A stretch of 64,000 nucleotides of DNA. Origin: Nissolia schottii. Its lineage: Eukaryota; Streptophyta; Magnoliopsida; Fabales; Fabaceae. Shown here one piece after another: positions 48,870 to 60,655 of the stretch. A program made the position numbers and the translations under genes. How positions within the stretch are numbered: position 1 is the stretch's first letter; every line of letters begins with the position of its first letter. The stretch is from positions 443,035 to 507,034 of the forward strand of contig QANU01076285.1 in assembly GCA_003254905.1 (NCBI GenBank). Direction: 5' to 3'. Under the pieces are notes generated by a model that was given only the letters and a program-made list of their open reading frames with translations, made no database searches and was not told the origin of the DNA.

Positions 48870-49532
48870 TAAAAAAGGACAGAGCCACAAAATACCAAAA
48901 TATAACAAAAAATAATTATTAAACAGCAATTGACATACCATTGTAAAAATTTAATACAAATCACACATTATTTAATATGATCCACATATTATATACAATT
49001 GCTTTGGATCAATTTTTTTTTTTTTTTTAAGAATCTCAAATTCAAAGATAAAAAAGCATACTTATTAATTTATCTTTCATTCATGAGTTGTATGTTGTAA
49101 ATTTTCCTCTCTTAAAACAAATCATGTAACTCATTGCATAAAGAAGCATTTTTTGGAGACTATAGAATAGTAGTTGCCTAAATATTTCATCCAAATGTTT
49201 TCCAACCTTTTGACTAAGCTCTATTAAAAGTTGCAAAAAAAAAAAATGAACGATACTTAAGAAACTAATTGTTACTTAAACAATAATGATCTTTAAGTAC
49301 ATTTAAAAAAAATTGAGTGTTTTCAAACTTTTGGCCTTCTTCCATGATTATTATCATTAATAAACGCATATTCTATTTGCACCTTATAAAATCTTCTCTT
49401 CCGTTGTTTCTCACGTCATAAAGCAGGTAAACTTATACTAAAAGAAGAAAAATCAATCAAAATTGTAACTGCAACCATTGTATTCTTCCTATCTAAGTTG
49501 TAATTTCTAATTAAATATTGTTTTAAGAGTTA

Positions 49533-49594
49533 ATTTTTTTACACATTTGTACTGTTAACCATGATTTTTTTACACATTTGTACTGTTAACCATG
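49533..49594. repeat. Perfect 31-bp tandem duplication
   Basis: Unit starting ATTTTTTTACACATTTG and ending GTTAACCATG, present twice without change (49533-49563 and 49564-49594). Confidence 0.95.
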
Positions 49595-51091
49595 TTACAA
49601 AGACAAACATTTTTTCGACTCGACCTTTGTAATATTAAACTTGATGCTCTAACTCCACCTTTATTTCCAAGACAATTAAGAAACATAATAACATATCTAT
49701 ACAATTATTTTTCATTGAATTATTTCACACCCAAAGCTTTTGTCTTCCTATCATCATATTGGCATTGAATTATTTTTAAACTTACAACCCTAAACTAAAA
49801 AGCACTCAAAAAATAGTTATATGAACCATCAAAAAACTGTGTATTATAATAAAGAACATTTCTTATATATATGTTCATTCTATAGTATGTTAGTATAACA
49901 TACATACTAAAAGGATAAATGAATGTCACAAATAAAAGTTCCATCATTCACTTTAGATGGTCTACTACTTAAGAAATAAATAATTATCAATTAATTCAGG
50001 ATAGTTAATATAAAAAAAATATTATAGAGTTTTGTATTACCTGTTATCAGTTTTAAATTTATTTAATACTTACAAATAAATAATTAACACAATCCAATTT
50101 TCTCAAGACCCAATTTTGGCCATGACTAACATACAAAGGACACCATATCCCTTTGGGAAGCCTTTTAACAAATTCGCACGTCAAAATATTTAAATTTTTA
50201 TCAAAATAAATAAAACAATAAACTATTGCCTAAAATAAACAATACATAAAATCTAATTTTCAAAAGATTACAAAATAATTTCGGAAAATCCTTAACATAT
50301 GAGTAATATCCCATATTCTAGAATACATTTATTTTATTCACTAAAAATAATACATGCTTACAAATAATTATATATGTTTATAATTAATATTCAATTTTTT
50401 TAAGGATAGTCAATGTGAAAAATGTATTACACAATTCACTCAATTATGTGTTGTCAAATTCACATAAGTGATTTACTCTTACCCTAATTACACTCACTGC
50501 ATACAAATTTAAATGTAATTAAGTATTTTAAAATAATAACATATTCCTCTATCAATTTAAAAAAACAATATTTACACCAAAATCAAATTATTATATTAGC
50601 AATGTATAACATATTTGTACTACTAAATATTTTCGACTTAAGTAAAGTATTTTCCCGTGCAAGGCATGGGTTCACAGCTAGTAAATATATTATACTAGTC
50701 TAATAGACTGAAAAATAAAAACAATAAATTGAAAAAGAAAAGAAAAAAAAAAAAAGAGATGGGGCGGGCTGCTTTTGGATGATGGAGGGCGTGGGACGAA
50801 CCAAAATGAGGCACGAGAAAGAGAGAGAAGAGAGGGGGGGGGTTGTTGGAGGTGGTAGTAAGCTAGCGACAATGACGATGGTACAGTGGTGGCATCAATG
50901 TGGCGGAGGTGGGGAAAATTGTTGGAAAGAGAAAGGTGATTCAATTTTTTAACAAGTATATTGGATCCTACCAGTAATAAAAATAATTAATTAAACTTGA
51001 CTTGTCAAACTCACAAAGATAATGTATAATTTTAATTAATAAATAACTTCATTTGAATTGATTAAAGTGATCGGGAGAAAATTGATTTGAA

Positions 51092-52513
51092 TGCACAAAC
51101 AATTAAATAAAACAAAGGAAAACAACTACCTAAGGATGGGAAAAATTATGGATGGTGGATTCAGGGCCAATTGATTTTACATACTACAAATTCAGGCATT
51201 ACTCATAAATAAGTCTGCACAATTACCTTAAAACATTTATCAATCCGTTACCAATTGAGTTAATTAATGGTCGGAATTCTAGTCTTAATTACAGGTCTCT
51301 TTGGAGGTCGAGTAATTCTCTTCACCTAGTGTGACAACCTAATCTATTAGCAACGTCTAATCGATTAGAAGCACCAATGATTTATGACACCCCATTTCAC
51401 AAGTTGCGTTTATTCCTATTGGAGTTTTGTTGAACTTATAATTTTTATAACAATGAAGCACTCTCTCTCTCTCGAGTTACATGCAAGACAACATAACAAT
51501 CTAAAGGTATAACTATAATCTCTTAATTGCAAAAAAAAAAAAAAACAAATATAGCAACTTAATAAACTTCAATTGAAATTTGGTAACAAAAGGTTTAGAA
51601 TAGTATCACCTAAAGAGGTTATACCAATGCCCTAACAAGGGACTTAGTTCATGAAATAAGAAGAAAAGAAACAAAATCTAGAAAAATAAGGACTCTATGA
51701 AGAAGCAATGGTGAAGACTTGACTTGGGGATGAATTGAGATCTCTCCCTCTTCTGGACTCACTCTGAAGCCTTCGCCTTTGCCCCATAGAGCTCTCTGAG
51801 GGTTGCCTCCTTCTTCAAAATTGTGTATTCTCTTGTCATGGATTGATTTGGGGTTGTATTTATAGAATATGGACCCAAAAATTGGTCAAAGACGTTGAAA
51901 TTATGAGTTATGTCGTCGTCTGACCGTTCAAGCGGTGGTACTAAGCCCCCCTCAAAATTTTCCCTTCCTCTCTAAAACCTAATTCGCGAACAATCCCTTA
52001 TGGATCAACCCAAAAGTGAAAAAATTAAGGTTTTCACGTGTTTTATTGATGAAAAAAAACGCTTGAAAGTTGTGAGAACTCTCAAGAGTTTTGCCTCAAA
52101 AGTTTCAATTTACTCACAACAAGCGTCAAAACTCTCGAGAGTTTCCACAACTCTCGAGAGTTTTGTCTCATAGACTCAGTGCAAAACAATTATTTGAGAA
52201 ACTCTTGAGTTCACATGATTCTTGAGAGTTTTGTCTCTAGGACCCAATTCTTGACTTGCTCTCTTGGCACTTTCTTTTGACATCTCCCAATTTGATTCCT
52301 TGGTTGTTAATCCACCTTCAAACTTCAATTCATGGTGCAATTTTGGTTTTGAAATCAATCAAACAAAACCTAATATATGCCTAAAATGCATGACATTCTC
52401 TAAGGTTCCTAAATTGTATAAGAAAATGCTAATAATTACATGCAATGTTATGATCAATTCTTAAATTATATGCAAAATCAAACAAAAAATTAACTCTTAT
52501 CGAAGAGTTATCA
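51092..52513 (-). mobile_element. Probable solo LTR C, minus strand
   Basis: About 1422 bp. Read on the minus strand it starts TGATAACTCTTCGATAAG and ends TTTAATTGTTTGTGCA. The flanks TTGAA (51087-51091) and ATGAA (52514-52518) agree at 4 of 5 bases. A minus-strand TATA box (TATAAATAC, 51856-51864) is preceded, at higher coordinates, by repeated AACTCTCGAGAGTT palindromes (52078-52237). Length, TGAT start and layout parallel LTRs A and B, but the sequence differs. The borders are less certain than for A and B. Confidence 0.65.
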
Positions 52514-53360
52514 ATGAACCGGACACCAACTAAACCAACAAGCTTGAACAATCCATCAAATATGGGATTTGAGCCTTTTACTTTACGTTAAGGTAGACAT
52601 AAGCACCCTCTTCCCACTAAACCTATAGCTTAGTTGTGAAATATGATTTCAATAAATTATATATCTTTTTATTAAGATAGTATGAGAACTTTCTAACAAC
52701 TTTATGACTCAAACTCGAGTCCTTCCATTTCAATAAATTAAATATATGTTTATTTTGATGAATTTTGATATATTTATTAAATTATTATTTTATTATATCT
52801 AATTTAATGAATGATCAAGTGATCTTCTAAAATTGCGAGAGCAATGTTTTTCACAATTTTATTTATCAAAAAATAAACAATTGGTCCTTATTTTTGTTTA
52901 CTTAATTAATGGCATCAAATTTACGATAAGAGTATATAACTAGTTTCCCTTATAAAGTTTTTACTTAACGGAATGAATCTCTTTCTATTAATATTATTTG
53001 TAATAAGTTTTGTAATATTTTTTTTAGTAGATAAAGTGGTAGATTGCTAGTCAAAAAATATTTTTCTATTTGCATGGGTAAAGATCAAATCCACACCAAC
53101 ATGATTAACAGACAAGGTGAACTACCACCACGTCACACTTCTTAGTTAATGACTTGTTTCTATTCCTTTATAAATATTTCTCTTTAGTAAACTAGCTCTG
53201 TTTGGATTAATTTTTCTTTTATGAATAAGGTTAACGTTATCTCAAACTACTATTTTTTAACGATCATGCAGTTACCACTTATCAGAAAATGGAAAATTCA
53301 GTGTTTTCATACTCTTCAGTTCTTGTTAGCTGACAACACAAGAGTTTAACATAAGATACA
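52514..53360. other. Upstream region of the fourth TBL gene
   Basis: AT-rich DNA, no other feature recognised. Confidence 0.5.
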
Positions 53361-53368
53361 TTATATAG
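53361..53368 (+). promoter_or_regulatory. Candidate TATA box of the fourth TBL gene
   Basis: TTATATAG, about 45 bp before the ATG. This would give a very short leader. A purine-rich leader (GAAAAAGGAAGAGAAGAAAC) follows. Confidence 0.4.
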
Positions 53369-53407
53369 AAAAAGGAAGAGAAGAAACAACTAAGGAACTG
53401 ATGAAAA

Positions 53408-54975
53408 ATGAGAAGCACAAACCCCTTCAAAGATCAATCAATGTCCCTTACCATAAGAACTCTCTATGTTTTCTCATTCATTTTATCTGTTCTTCCCATT
53501 TCTCTCCTTTGCTTATACTTTTTCAATATTTCCTTTACTCCAAGTTCTCCACAACCTCACCTTCCCCAATATTCCAATGCTAATATGATCTCTTCTCTTT
53601 CTCCTCCTCTTTCTCGTAATTCGACAGGTACATGCATGCATATATAACTTCATCCTGTTAAAAATATAGAATTGCTAGTGGATTATACATACAGGTGAAT
53701 GTTACAGTGTCTTACAACAAAACAGAAATTTGGTATCTCTTTTATTTGAATCAATCAAATTAAACACACAAAAAAAAAAAATCAAATTCATAAATTTTTC
53801 CACCTAAACATTATATTATAAGCTTTATATTTAGATCTAGTCATTTTTTATTGGTTTATATACTATACGCTAACTACACTAGGTAATTGTTGTGTTTTGC
53901 AGAATTGAGAAAAGCTTATGAGATCACCCCATGTGACTACACCAAAGGAAAATGGGTCCATGACGAGAGAGGCCCTTTGTATAATGGCACAAATTGTGAC
54001 AACATAAGACAAAGCCAGAATTGCATCACCAATGGAAGGCCAGACTCTGGCTACCTCTATTGGAGTTGGAAGCCAAGTCAATGCCACCTTCCAAGGTTTG
54101 ACCCTCAAACTTTCCTCCAATTGGTTAAGAACAAGCACATAGCCTTTGTTGGTGACTCTCTTTCTAGGAACCAATTAGACTCACTCCTTTGCATCTTATC
54201 CACTGCCTCTGCCCCTAAACACATTGCCTTTGATCGGTGGCACTTTCCTTCTCACAATGCAAACTTGTCCTTCTATTGGTCCCCATTTCTTGTGGAAGGT
54301 GTGCAAAGATCACAAACAGGGCAACATTATTATAACACAATGTATTTGGATCATGTTAATGAGAAATGGGCTAGGGATGTGGGTGAAATTGACTTGATTG
54401 TGCTTTCATTGGGGCATTGGTTCCCTGCAATTCCTTCGGTTTACTACGAGGGTGGTTCAATTTTGGGTTGCCAAAACCGTCATGAACTCAATTGCAGCAA
54501 CATTGGTTTTTATGGTCCGTTAAGAAAGGCGTTGAGGACTGCCCTTAATAGCATAATTGAAAGGAAAGGAGCTAAGGGAAATAGAATGGATGTGATTGTG
54601 AGGACATATTCGCCTTCACATTTTGAAGGTGATTGGGACAAGGGTGGTACTTGCTCAAGGACTAGGCCTTATAAAAAGGGGAAGAAGAGACTTAAAGGGA
54701 TGGATGCTAAGATAAGAAGGATTGAGATGGAAGAAGTGGAAATTGCTAAGGCAAAATGGAAACAATTTGGAGGGTTTAGGATAGAGGCAATGGATGTGAC
54801 CAAGTTGGCATTGTTGAGACCAGATGGCCATCCAGGTGCATATATGAATGCTTTTCCATTTGCTAAGGGGGTTCCAGAGCATGTGCACAATGATTGTGTC
54901 CATTGGTGCTTGCCGGGGCCTATAGACACTTGGAATGAGATCTTTCTTGACATGATCAACAAGTGGGTGGTGTAG
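53408..54975 (+). CDS. TBL / AXY4-like polysaccharide O-acetyltransferase 4
   Basis: Exons 53408-53627 and 53903-54975 are joined by a phase-1 intron (TCGACAG|GTACA to TTTGCAG|AATTG), giving 430 residues. It starts MRSTNPFKDQSMSLTIRT. An ATG six bases upstream (53401) is in another frame. Anchor at about 18-41 (TLYVFSFILSVLPISLLCLY), then a Pro/Ser stem. GDS at 157-159 (FVGDSLSRNQLDSLLC) and DxxH at D404/H407. It reads YLYWSWKP where its sisters have YLYWRWKP, a change at a position constant in the other complete members here. It ends KWVV and shares its 3' UTR start with the second gene. Role as for the other TBL proteins: acetylation of a Golgi-made wall polysaccharide. Confidence 0.94.
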
Positions 54976-56417
54976 CCAAGGACTGCAGAGTCACACATTC
55001 TTCATGTATCTTCTTCTAAATGATTTTTTTTTTTAATTTTTTCTTTTACAATTTAATCTTTCCACAACTGGGTTATGAATATTGCGTTAGAAAGCAATTT
55101 TAATTGAGGGATATGATTGATTATAACTTCTTCCATCCATAATAATAAATAAATAAATAAAATTACGGATAGTTGATCTCTTTTGAGATACATAGAAATT
55201 ATACCGACCTTCTTACAAATTTAAAAAATTATACTCACTTCGCTTAATTTAAAGAGACCTTTTATGATGGTAATAAAATTAGACATCTGTTATTAAAATG
55301 TTGTTTTATTGTGTTCTTCACATTTTTATACTGTTCAAATTTCACAATTTCCTTTAGGGGTTCTCATGTGCAAGAGAGGACCAAAGGGGAACTCAAAAAT
55401 TGAGAGTTAAGTAAGTTGAGGGATTTAGATACCCTGAAAAAGAATAGAACTAATACATAACTTCGATATTAGAGATGTCACTGTTTATTTGGGAATGTAA
55501 ATGTACATTTTTAAACTATGTGAAAGACCGAAGTAATTTCAGTGAATCTCACAAGAGGTTAGTGTTATTTTTACATAAATTATTTACAAACATGTACATT
55601 AATGAGGGCGGTTTTCAATTAATTTTAAGTTTTGTCAGTTTAAAAAAAAAAAAAAAAAAAAGGAAATGTTTGGGAGTTACTACGAATTCACTAATAAGCA
55701 TATACTATTCTTTCTTGGACTTCATCTTTACATGCATGTGGATTTGTTGTTGTTGTTGTTTTTTTTAATGACATATATTTGGATATTTTAAACAATATAT
55801 GTGAGACGGTTGAGCCTAGATCTTAGTGTGTGCTTGGTATTCAACGTGTCAAAATTTCATTAGAATTAGTTTATGTTTTGTATTTTTATTTGAAGATTAA
55901 TTTTGATCATATTGATATTGTTGGGAATGAATTCTTTCATGTTATTTTTTTACATGACATTGTCATGTGTAATTTTTCACTATTAATTGAGAAATTGTGA
56001 TCCACGTATGACATTAGCAATCAACAAAATTAATTGAAAGAAATCATGCATAGCAATGTTATGTGAAAAAATAAGATGAAAGGATTCATTTTCTTGTTGG
56101 AATAACATTAATCTAAATCACTTTTAGACGTATAATTACGATAAAAATGATTTTTATATTTTTTTTATCAAATTTATTTTTCTATTTTATTTCACTATTT
56201 TTAATACATTTTAAAGGAAATATTTTATAATATTTCATTTTCTCCTTCTCTTTCTCTCTCTCTCACACACACACAATTTCTAAAATAAGATGTATACGCT
56301 AATTAAAAATTTACGATTTAGACTAATTTATCAATAAAAATCATTAAATTCACACAAAATAATGCATAATCGCAATTATTCTATTTTAGTGTGTGAATAA
56401 TTGTAGATGTTAATCTT
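54976..56417. other. Intergenic region, no gene recognised
   Basis: 3' flank of the fourth TBL gene, then AT-rich DNA with poly-A and short CT/CA runs (56245-56274). No gene was supported. Confidence 0.5.
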
Positions 56418-57679
56418 GTTGGGCTTAAAAGCAATAAGGGGAGTCTAGAATTGGAGGAGATTTTAAACCAACGAACTAAATAAGACAAAAGTACACATCT
56501 TGATACAAAATCTTGATACCTTAAAGAAAGTATCCTTGCTTTCTTTATTTGTTTGTTAAGTTTGATTTAAATGCGTTCAATTCGTGCACTTTGTCGTTAT
56601 GCTGACGTAATAGAAACGAACCCAGCTCACTACCCGACTTTCCCCGTAATTTTCTCATCACTTTTCCTTGCAAATTTCACCCTAACCAACGAGTCCTCAT
56701 CTCATGTTTTCGCTCGAGGAAAAGCAATCACGAGCTTTGGAAACACTGAGGCTCTCTCAGAAACTCCACGTAAAATCGCGTAAATTGTCTTAGAGGTGGG
56801 TAATCTTAGTAAGATCACTACCTTAGTGATTTATGTGTGATTTATGTTATGTTTATGTTGTTGATATTGTTGTTTTCCTGGAAAACTGCTGGTGTTTATC
56901 TGTGACTCTGTCAGAATTTAGGTATACCTAGGCTTGAAATAAGGAAATAATGTGTTTGGAATAGGAACTGCATGCTAGGATTTTTATCATGAAAAAATAT
57001 ATTATTTTTGAAATCTACACAAAAAATCAAGCGGGGATGTTAAGTTTTGTGATTTTTGCAGCCCCGATGAATTTCTCAGCAAAATAGACAGAAATGACAT
57101 TTTCGGGCAAACTAGGACAAAATGGGAAATTTTCAAAATTAGGGACTGAAGTTTTCATGAAAAATGGGTTTAGAACTATTAAAACCCTTAAGGCCAAGCC
57201 TTGAACCCTTCGAGTTTTTGAGAACTAAAATTCTAAAGAAAATTAGGCTTTACAGGTCAAAAACAACATTTTTGGGAAAAAATGGTAAAACAGTAATTTT
57301 GAGATTTTGGGTTCAAATTATGGGTTTATAAGTATGACAAATGAGCTTAGGGCTATCCAAAACCTTGGAGTGAGGTCTTGGACCCATTCTAATTTGTGAT
57401 AGCTAAACTCTGACAGAAAGCGGGCGTTTTAGGAAAAGCACTGGTATACCGTAGTTTTCAAGTTACGATTACTAGGCTCTATGTGCTATATTTTTATGAT
57501 TATGCATCATGAGGAACTGGTTGTCAATAGAACAATAGGACAACTTTAGATAACTAGCCAGATAATCACGTAAACAAGGAAAGATCATAATTGAGCATAG
57601 GTAACGAGTAAAGATCGTCATTGTAGCAAGATGGATTGGTTAATGATTTGAAAGCAGGCTTAGACCTAATTTAATATTA

Positions 57680-57780
57680 TAGACAATATGTCCCCAAGTT
57701 GTGACGTTTAAACAAAATACGTCCCAAAGTAGTGACTTTAAAACACAATACGTCCCAAATTAGTGACGTAAAGGGTCCAA
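57680..57780. repeat. Three imperfect ~30-bp tandem units
   Basis: CAATATGTCCCCAAGTTGTG, CAAAATACGTCCCAAAGTAG and CACAATACGTCCCAAATTAG, each followed by TGACnTTnAA, lie in a row with a period of about 30 bp. Confidence 0.8.
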
Positions 57781-58090
57781 AGAATGATAAAGAAACGAAT
57801 GAGTCCACGTCTGGTCAAGTCAAAGGGTCGACCCCTCGTCATCCTACAGGCTGGATGGTTCTTCCCTATCGTTGTTAGATTGAAGAATGATATCGTGCAT
57901 CCGTGGTTAGCTACCACTCAAGTTATAGCATTGCCTGGTCGTCAACGATACAGAAACAGAAGAAGGTTGTAGCTGTATGGCCATAACTGCATGGGTGGAA
58001 GGACTAATGTGACAAGAAGGACGCAGCCATAGGGCGTAAGAGAAACCCAAGTCCGTTCATGTATAAGTATGTGATGTATGTATATGTTAC

Positions 58091-59536
58091 TGATTAGTGC
58101 CAAATTTACGCAATGTGGAACGGTTGAAATGGCACCTGTCTGCTTAAGTTTAATGAATTATCTGAGTAAATTCCCCATTTTTGTAGGATTTATAAAATAT
58201 TCTAAAGATGGATACAAGCACAGTGGAAAAAAGAAATCCCACAAAGAAAGGAAACAAGAGAGCACAAGGGGCAAAAAAAAGCATAAAAGCAAAAGCAGAT
58301 ACGCCACCGCTCAGCGGTGACAACTAAACCGCTCAGCGATAGCACGAAGATACCGCTGAGCGACGAACCCAAACCGCTCAGCAGACCTTGCTTCAAGGTG
58401 AAGAAACTTAGCCGCGAAGGAAGCTCTGCAGCTGCAGCCGCAATGCCGCCCTGCTCTGACACCGCTCAGCGCACCGCACGCCGCTCAGCGGCTCTGACAG
58501 ATAATGTCAGAGCAGAGCCACCATTCAGAGGAAACGTGGCGGTGAAGAAACCTCAAACCGCTGAGCGGTGCACCCAGGCCGCTCAGCGGTGACCCCCAAA
58601 CTCGGCCTATAAATAGAAGCCGAGGCTCACACAATCAAAGCATCAATTAGAGTTCAGAATTCGTTCTTTTCTCATTTCATTTCAATTTCAAATCCTAAGT
58701 TAGTTTAGCAACAAAGGGGAGGCTAGTAAAGGAGCCGGGAGAATCAAGGAAGCACGGCAGACGTCGTCATGATAGCGTGAGAACGTGTCATGGTAAGTGT
58801 CCATCACCTTGCCTCCGAGATACTCTTGTAAGATGGATTTGTAATCCTCTTGTTGTTGGGATTTTGATGATTGTTATAGACTGATTGTATCCATGTACTT
58901 TTACATTAATGAATCTATTATTTTCTATGATTTGCATGAATCAATTTTACACTTAATGCTTGTTTTAGCTTAGCTACCTAAAGCATGATTTCAAACTGTT
59001 TGGTTGCGCGTAAGAACGGCATCATAAGTTGGAACTAAATCAATTCATCTAATAAACCTAATTGCTAGAGATAGAGTTAGGGATATTAGTCACTTTTAAC
59101 ATCTAAAATAATGCTGGTGTACTTTGTTAAGTTTGTGTGCGAGAGTGACTGCATAACAAGGGAAACCTGTGATCTTTTCATGCGCGAGAACGATGAACAA
59201 GTTAAGAGCTGATGGCGAGGAATCAAAGAAATGATAATTCTGATGTTTAAGTTATGAATGCATGAAACTATAATAGGATTCAAAACCCAACAAGCTTCAT
59301 GATCTGTCTCTACTTTGTTGCCTATTTATCTTTTCTGCTATTTATTTACTTGTCTAAATATCAAATCACAAATCCTTTACTTCATTGTTTAATTAACAAA
59401 CTCAAGAACGGTATCTTTGCAACTCTCTGTGGATACAATTATACCCGACTGTACTGCAATTGGATTCCTTGTGAATCTGAAAGTTGTAAAGAAGGATGTA
59501 TTATTTTGAATGACGAGAGTAAAAATGCTTTCAACA
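58091..59536 (+). mobile_element. Solo LTR B
   Basis: 1446 bp, starting TGATTAGTGCC and ending GCTTTCAACA, flanked by a perfect 5-bp duplication GTTAC (58086-58090 and 59537-59541). Same family as LTR A over the 3' half. The upstream part contains eight full or near-full copies of CCGCT(C/G)AGCGG (58307, 58329, 58353, 58374, 58462, 58481, 58558 and 58579). They are followed at 58608-58615 by the TATA box TATAAATA. No internal retroelement sequence. Confidence 0.92.
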
Positions 59537-60453
59537 GTTACATATAAGAAAACGCCAAACTACTCTATGAAACATAATATGAATATATTTCCCTAATAAT
59601 TTGGGTAAAGATTAGAAGAACTTAGTCATCTAGTAAAATAGGTAAAGCTGCTCAGGACTAGGTTAATCAGTAACAATAAGTAGGGAATTTAGTATATACT
59701 ATAACACATAGAGATCCCTGAGTAGTCTGGATCATAAATGAGATAATAAGAAATCTCATTGGTCCAAGGTTTCCCACTGAGAACGCAACGTTCTCAACCC
59801 CACTTGTTTATGACTTCAGGGACTGATGCCGGACAGAGAAAGGAACAGTAAAGGATCGGTATGTGGAACAGTTGCATCCGAGAAGACTCGTCATGAAGAA
59901 ATACAACAAGGGCTAAATGAGCAGTGTTCCAATTAGCCCTTAAAACAGTATCATCAAATATTGTAATTAAAGTGACATAGTATGTGTACTGAATCTAATA
60001 TAGCATAAGTAAATTGTCATGAATATATGTGATGGACCACCTGTTTAATTGCCTGTTGGATGTTGATTATATATAAGTAATATATGTTAAGCCCAAAGTT
60101 TTATCGTTTGCGTTACATATTCTATCTTAAGCGCGGCTCATATTTTATGCTATATCCATTTTAAAGAAAAAATTTTAAATTTATCCATATTTTTTAAGTA
60201 AACAGTATTTTAAAAATAATAAAGGGCTATAAGAATCCTAACCAAAACAAATAACAACCTAGTGAGCATGGTTGCGACTTAAGCGTAAACTGACTAGCTA
60301 CGGTGTTACAAGACACGCCATATGACTACCATCTCACGCGAGATGCCCTTCTCTCTCTTTTCTTTTCTTTTTTCTCTCTTCTAAGGGTCCTCATAGAGCG
60401 GAAAAATAATTTTTGCAAAAGATGACACGTGGCTAGGAGGAGCTTCTTTTAAT

Positions 60454-60642
60454 TTTTTTTAGGTTGCCTGCCCAGTATCCAAGGTTTAGCCCTGACTAAT
60501 CCGGGTCGACTCGGGTCGCGCACTTGGCTCTGGCGGGTGAGTCTTTCAGCGGGGATAATTGCGTACACAAGGTCTCGAACTCGGGACCTTGCTTAAGCGA
60601 TACCAAGCCGCTTACCACTTAGACCAACCCCTCTTGGTGAAG
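60454..60642 (-). mobile_element. tRNA-derived SINE, minus strand
   Basis: Third minus-strand copy, close to the one at 47075-47256. It has A-box-like GGTCTAAGTGGTAAGCGGC, B-box-like GGTCCCGAGTTCGAGACC and a poly-A tail (plus-strand T run at 60454-60460). It is flanked by GAGCTTCTTTTAAT at 60440-60453 and 60642-60655, a perfect 14-bp duplication. Confidence 0.92.
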
Positions 60643-60655
60643 AGCTTCTTTTAAT

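Larger units (their letters stand above)
47274..51091. other. Intergenic region with short tandem duplications and a microsatellite
   Basis: 3.8 kb of AT-rich DNA with no recognised gene. It contains a tandem duplication (48041-48193), an (AAT)n microsatellite (48821-48869), a perfect 31-bp tandem duplication (49533-49594), and a purine-rich stretch near 50780-50900 with frames that look like low-complexity artefacts. Confidence 0.5.
56418..60098. mobile_element. Probable degraded long gypsy-type LTR, interrupted by solo LTR B
   Basis: Distinct, less AT-rich DNA with a 10-bp perfect inverted repeat at its limits (TTGGGCTTAA at 56419-56428 and TTAAGCCCAA at 60087-60096). It contains stretches that recall the transcribed part of long Ty3/gypsy LTRs, such as TTTCCCACTGAGAACGC followed by TTTATGACTTCAGGGACTGA near 59770-59825, and a GTGACGT repeat. 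No coding domains were recognised. Without solo LTR B it would be about 2.2 kb. The borders and class are tentative. Confidence 0.4.

Noticed and set aside
48744..48964. Poly-Tyr / poly-Ile frames
   Set aside because: Translation artefacts of the (AAT)n microsatellite.
58202..58592. Frames of 86 and 91 residues with repeated PLS/LSD phrases
   Set aside because: They translate the palindrome array of solo LTR B, so the protein repeats reflect DNA-level repetition.
19984..60642. The four tRNA-like sequences as real tRNA genes
   Set aside because: They have A- and B-box-like sites but no cloverleaf with acceptor stem, and they carry a long non-tRNA body, an A-rich tail and target duplications, so they are SINEs.
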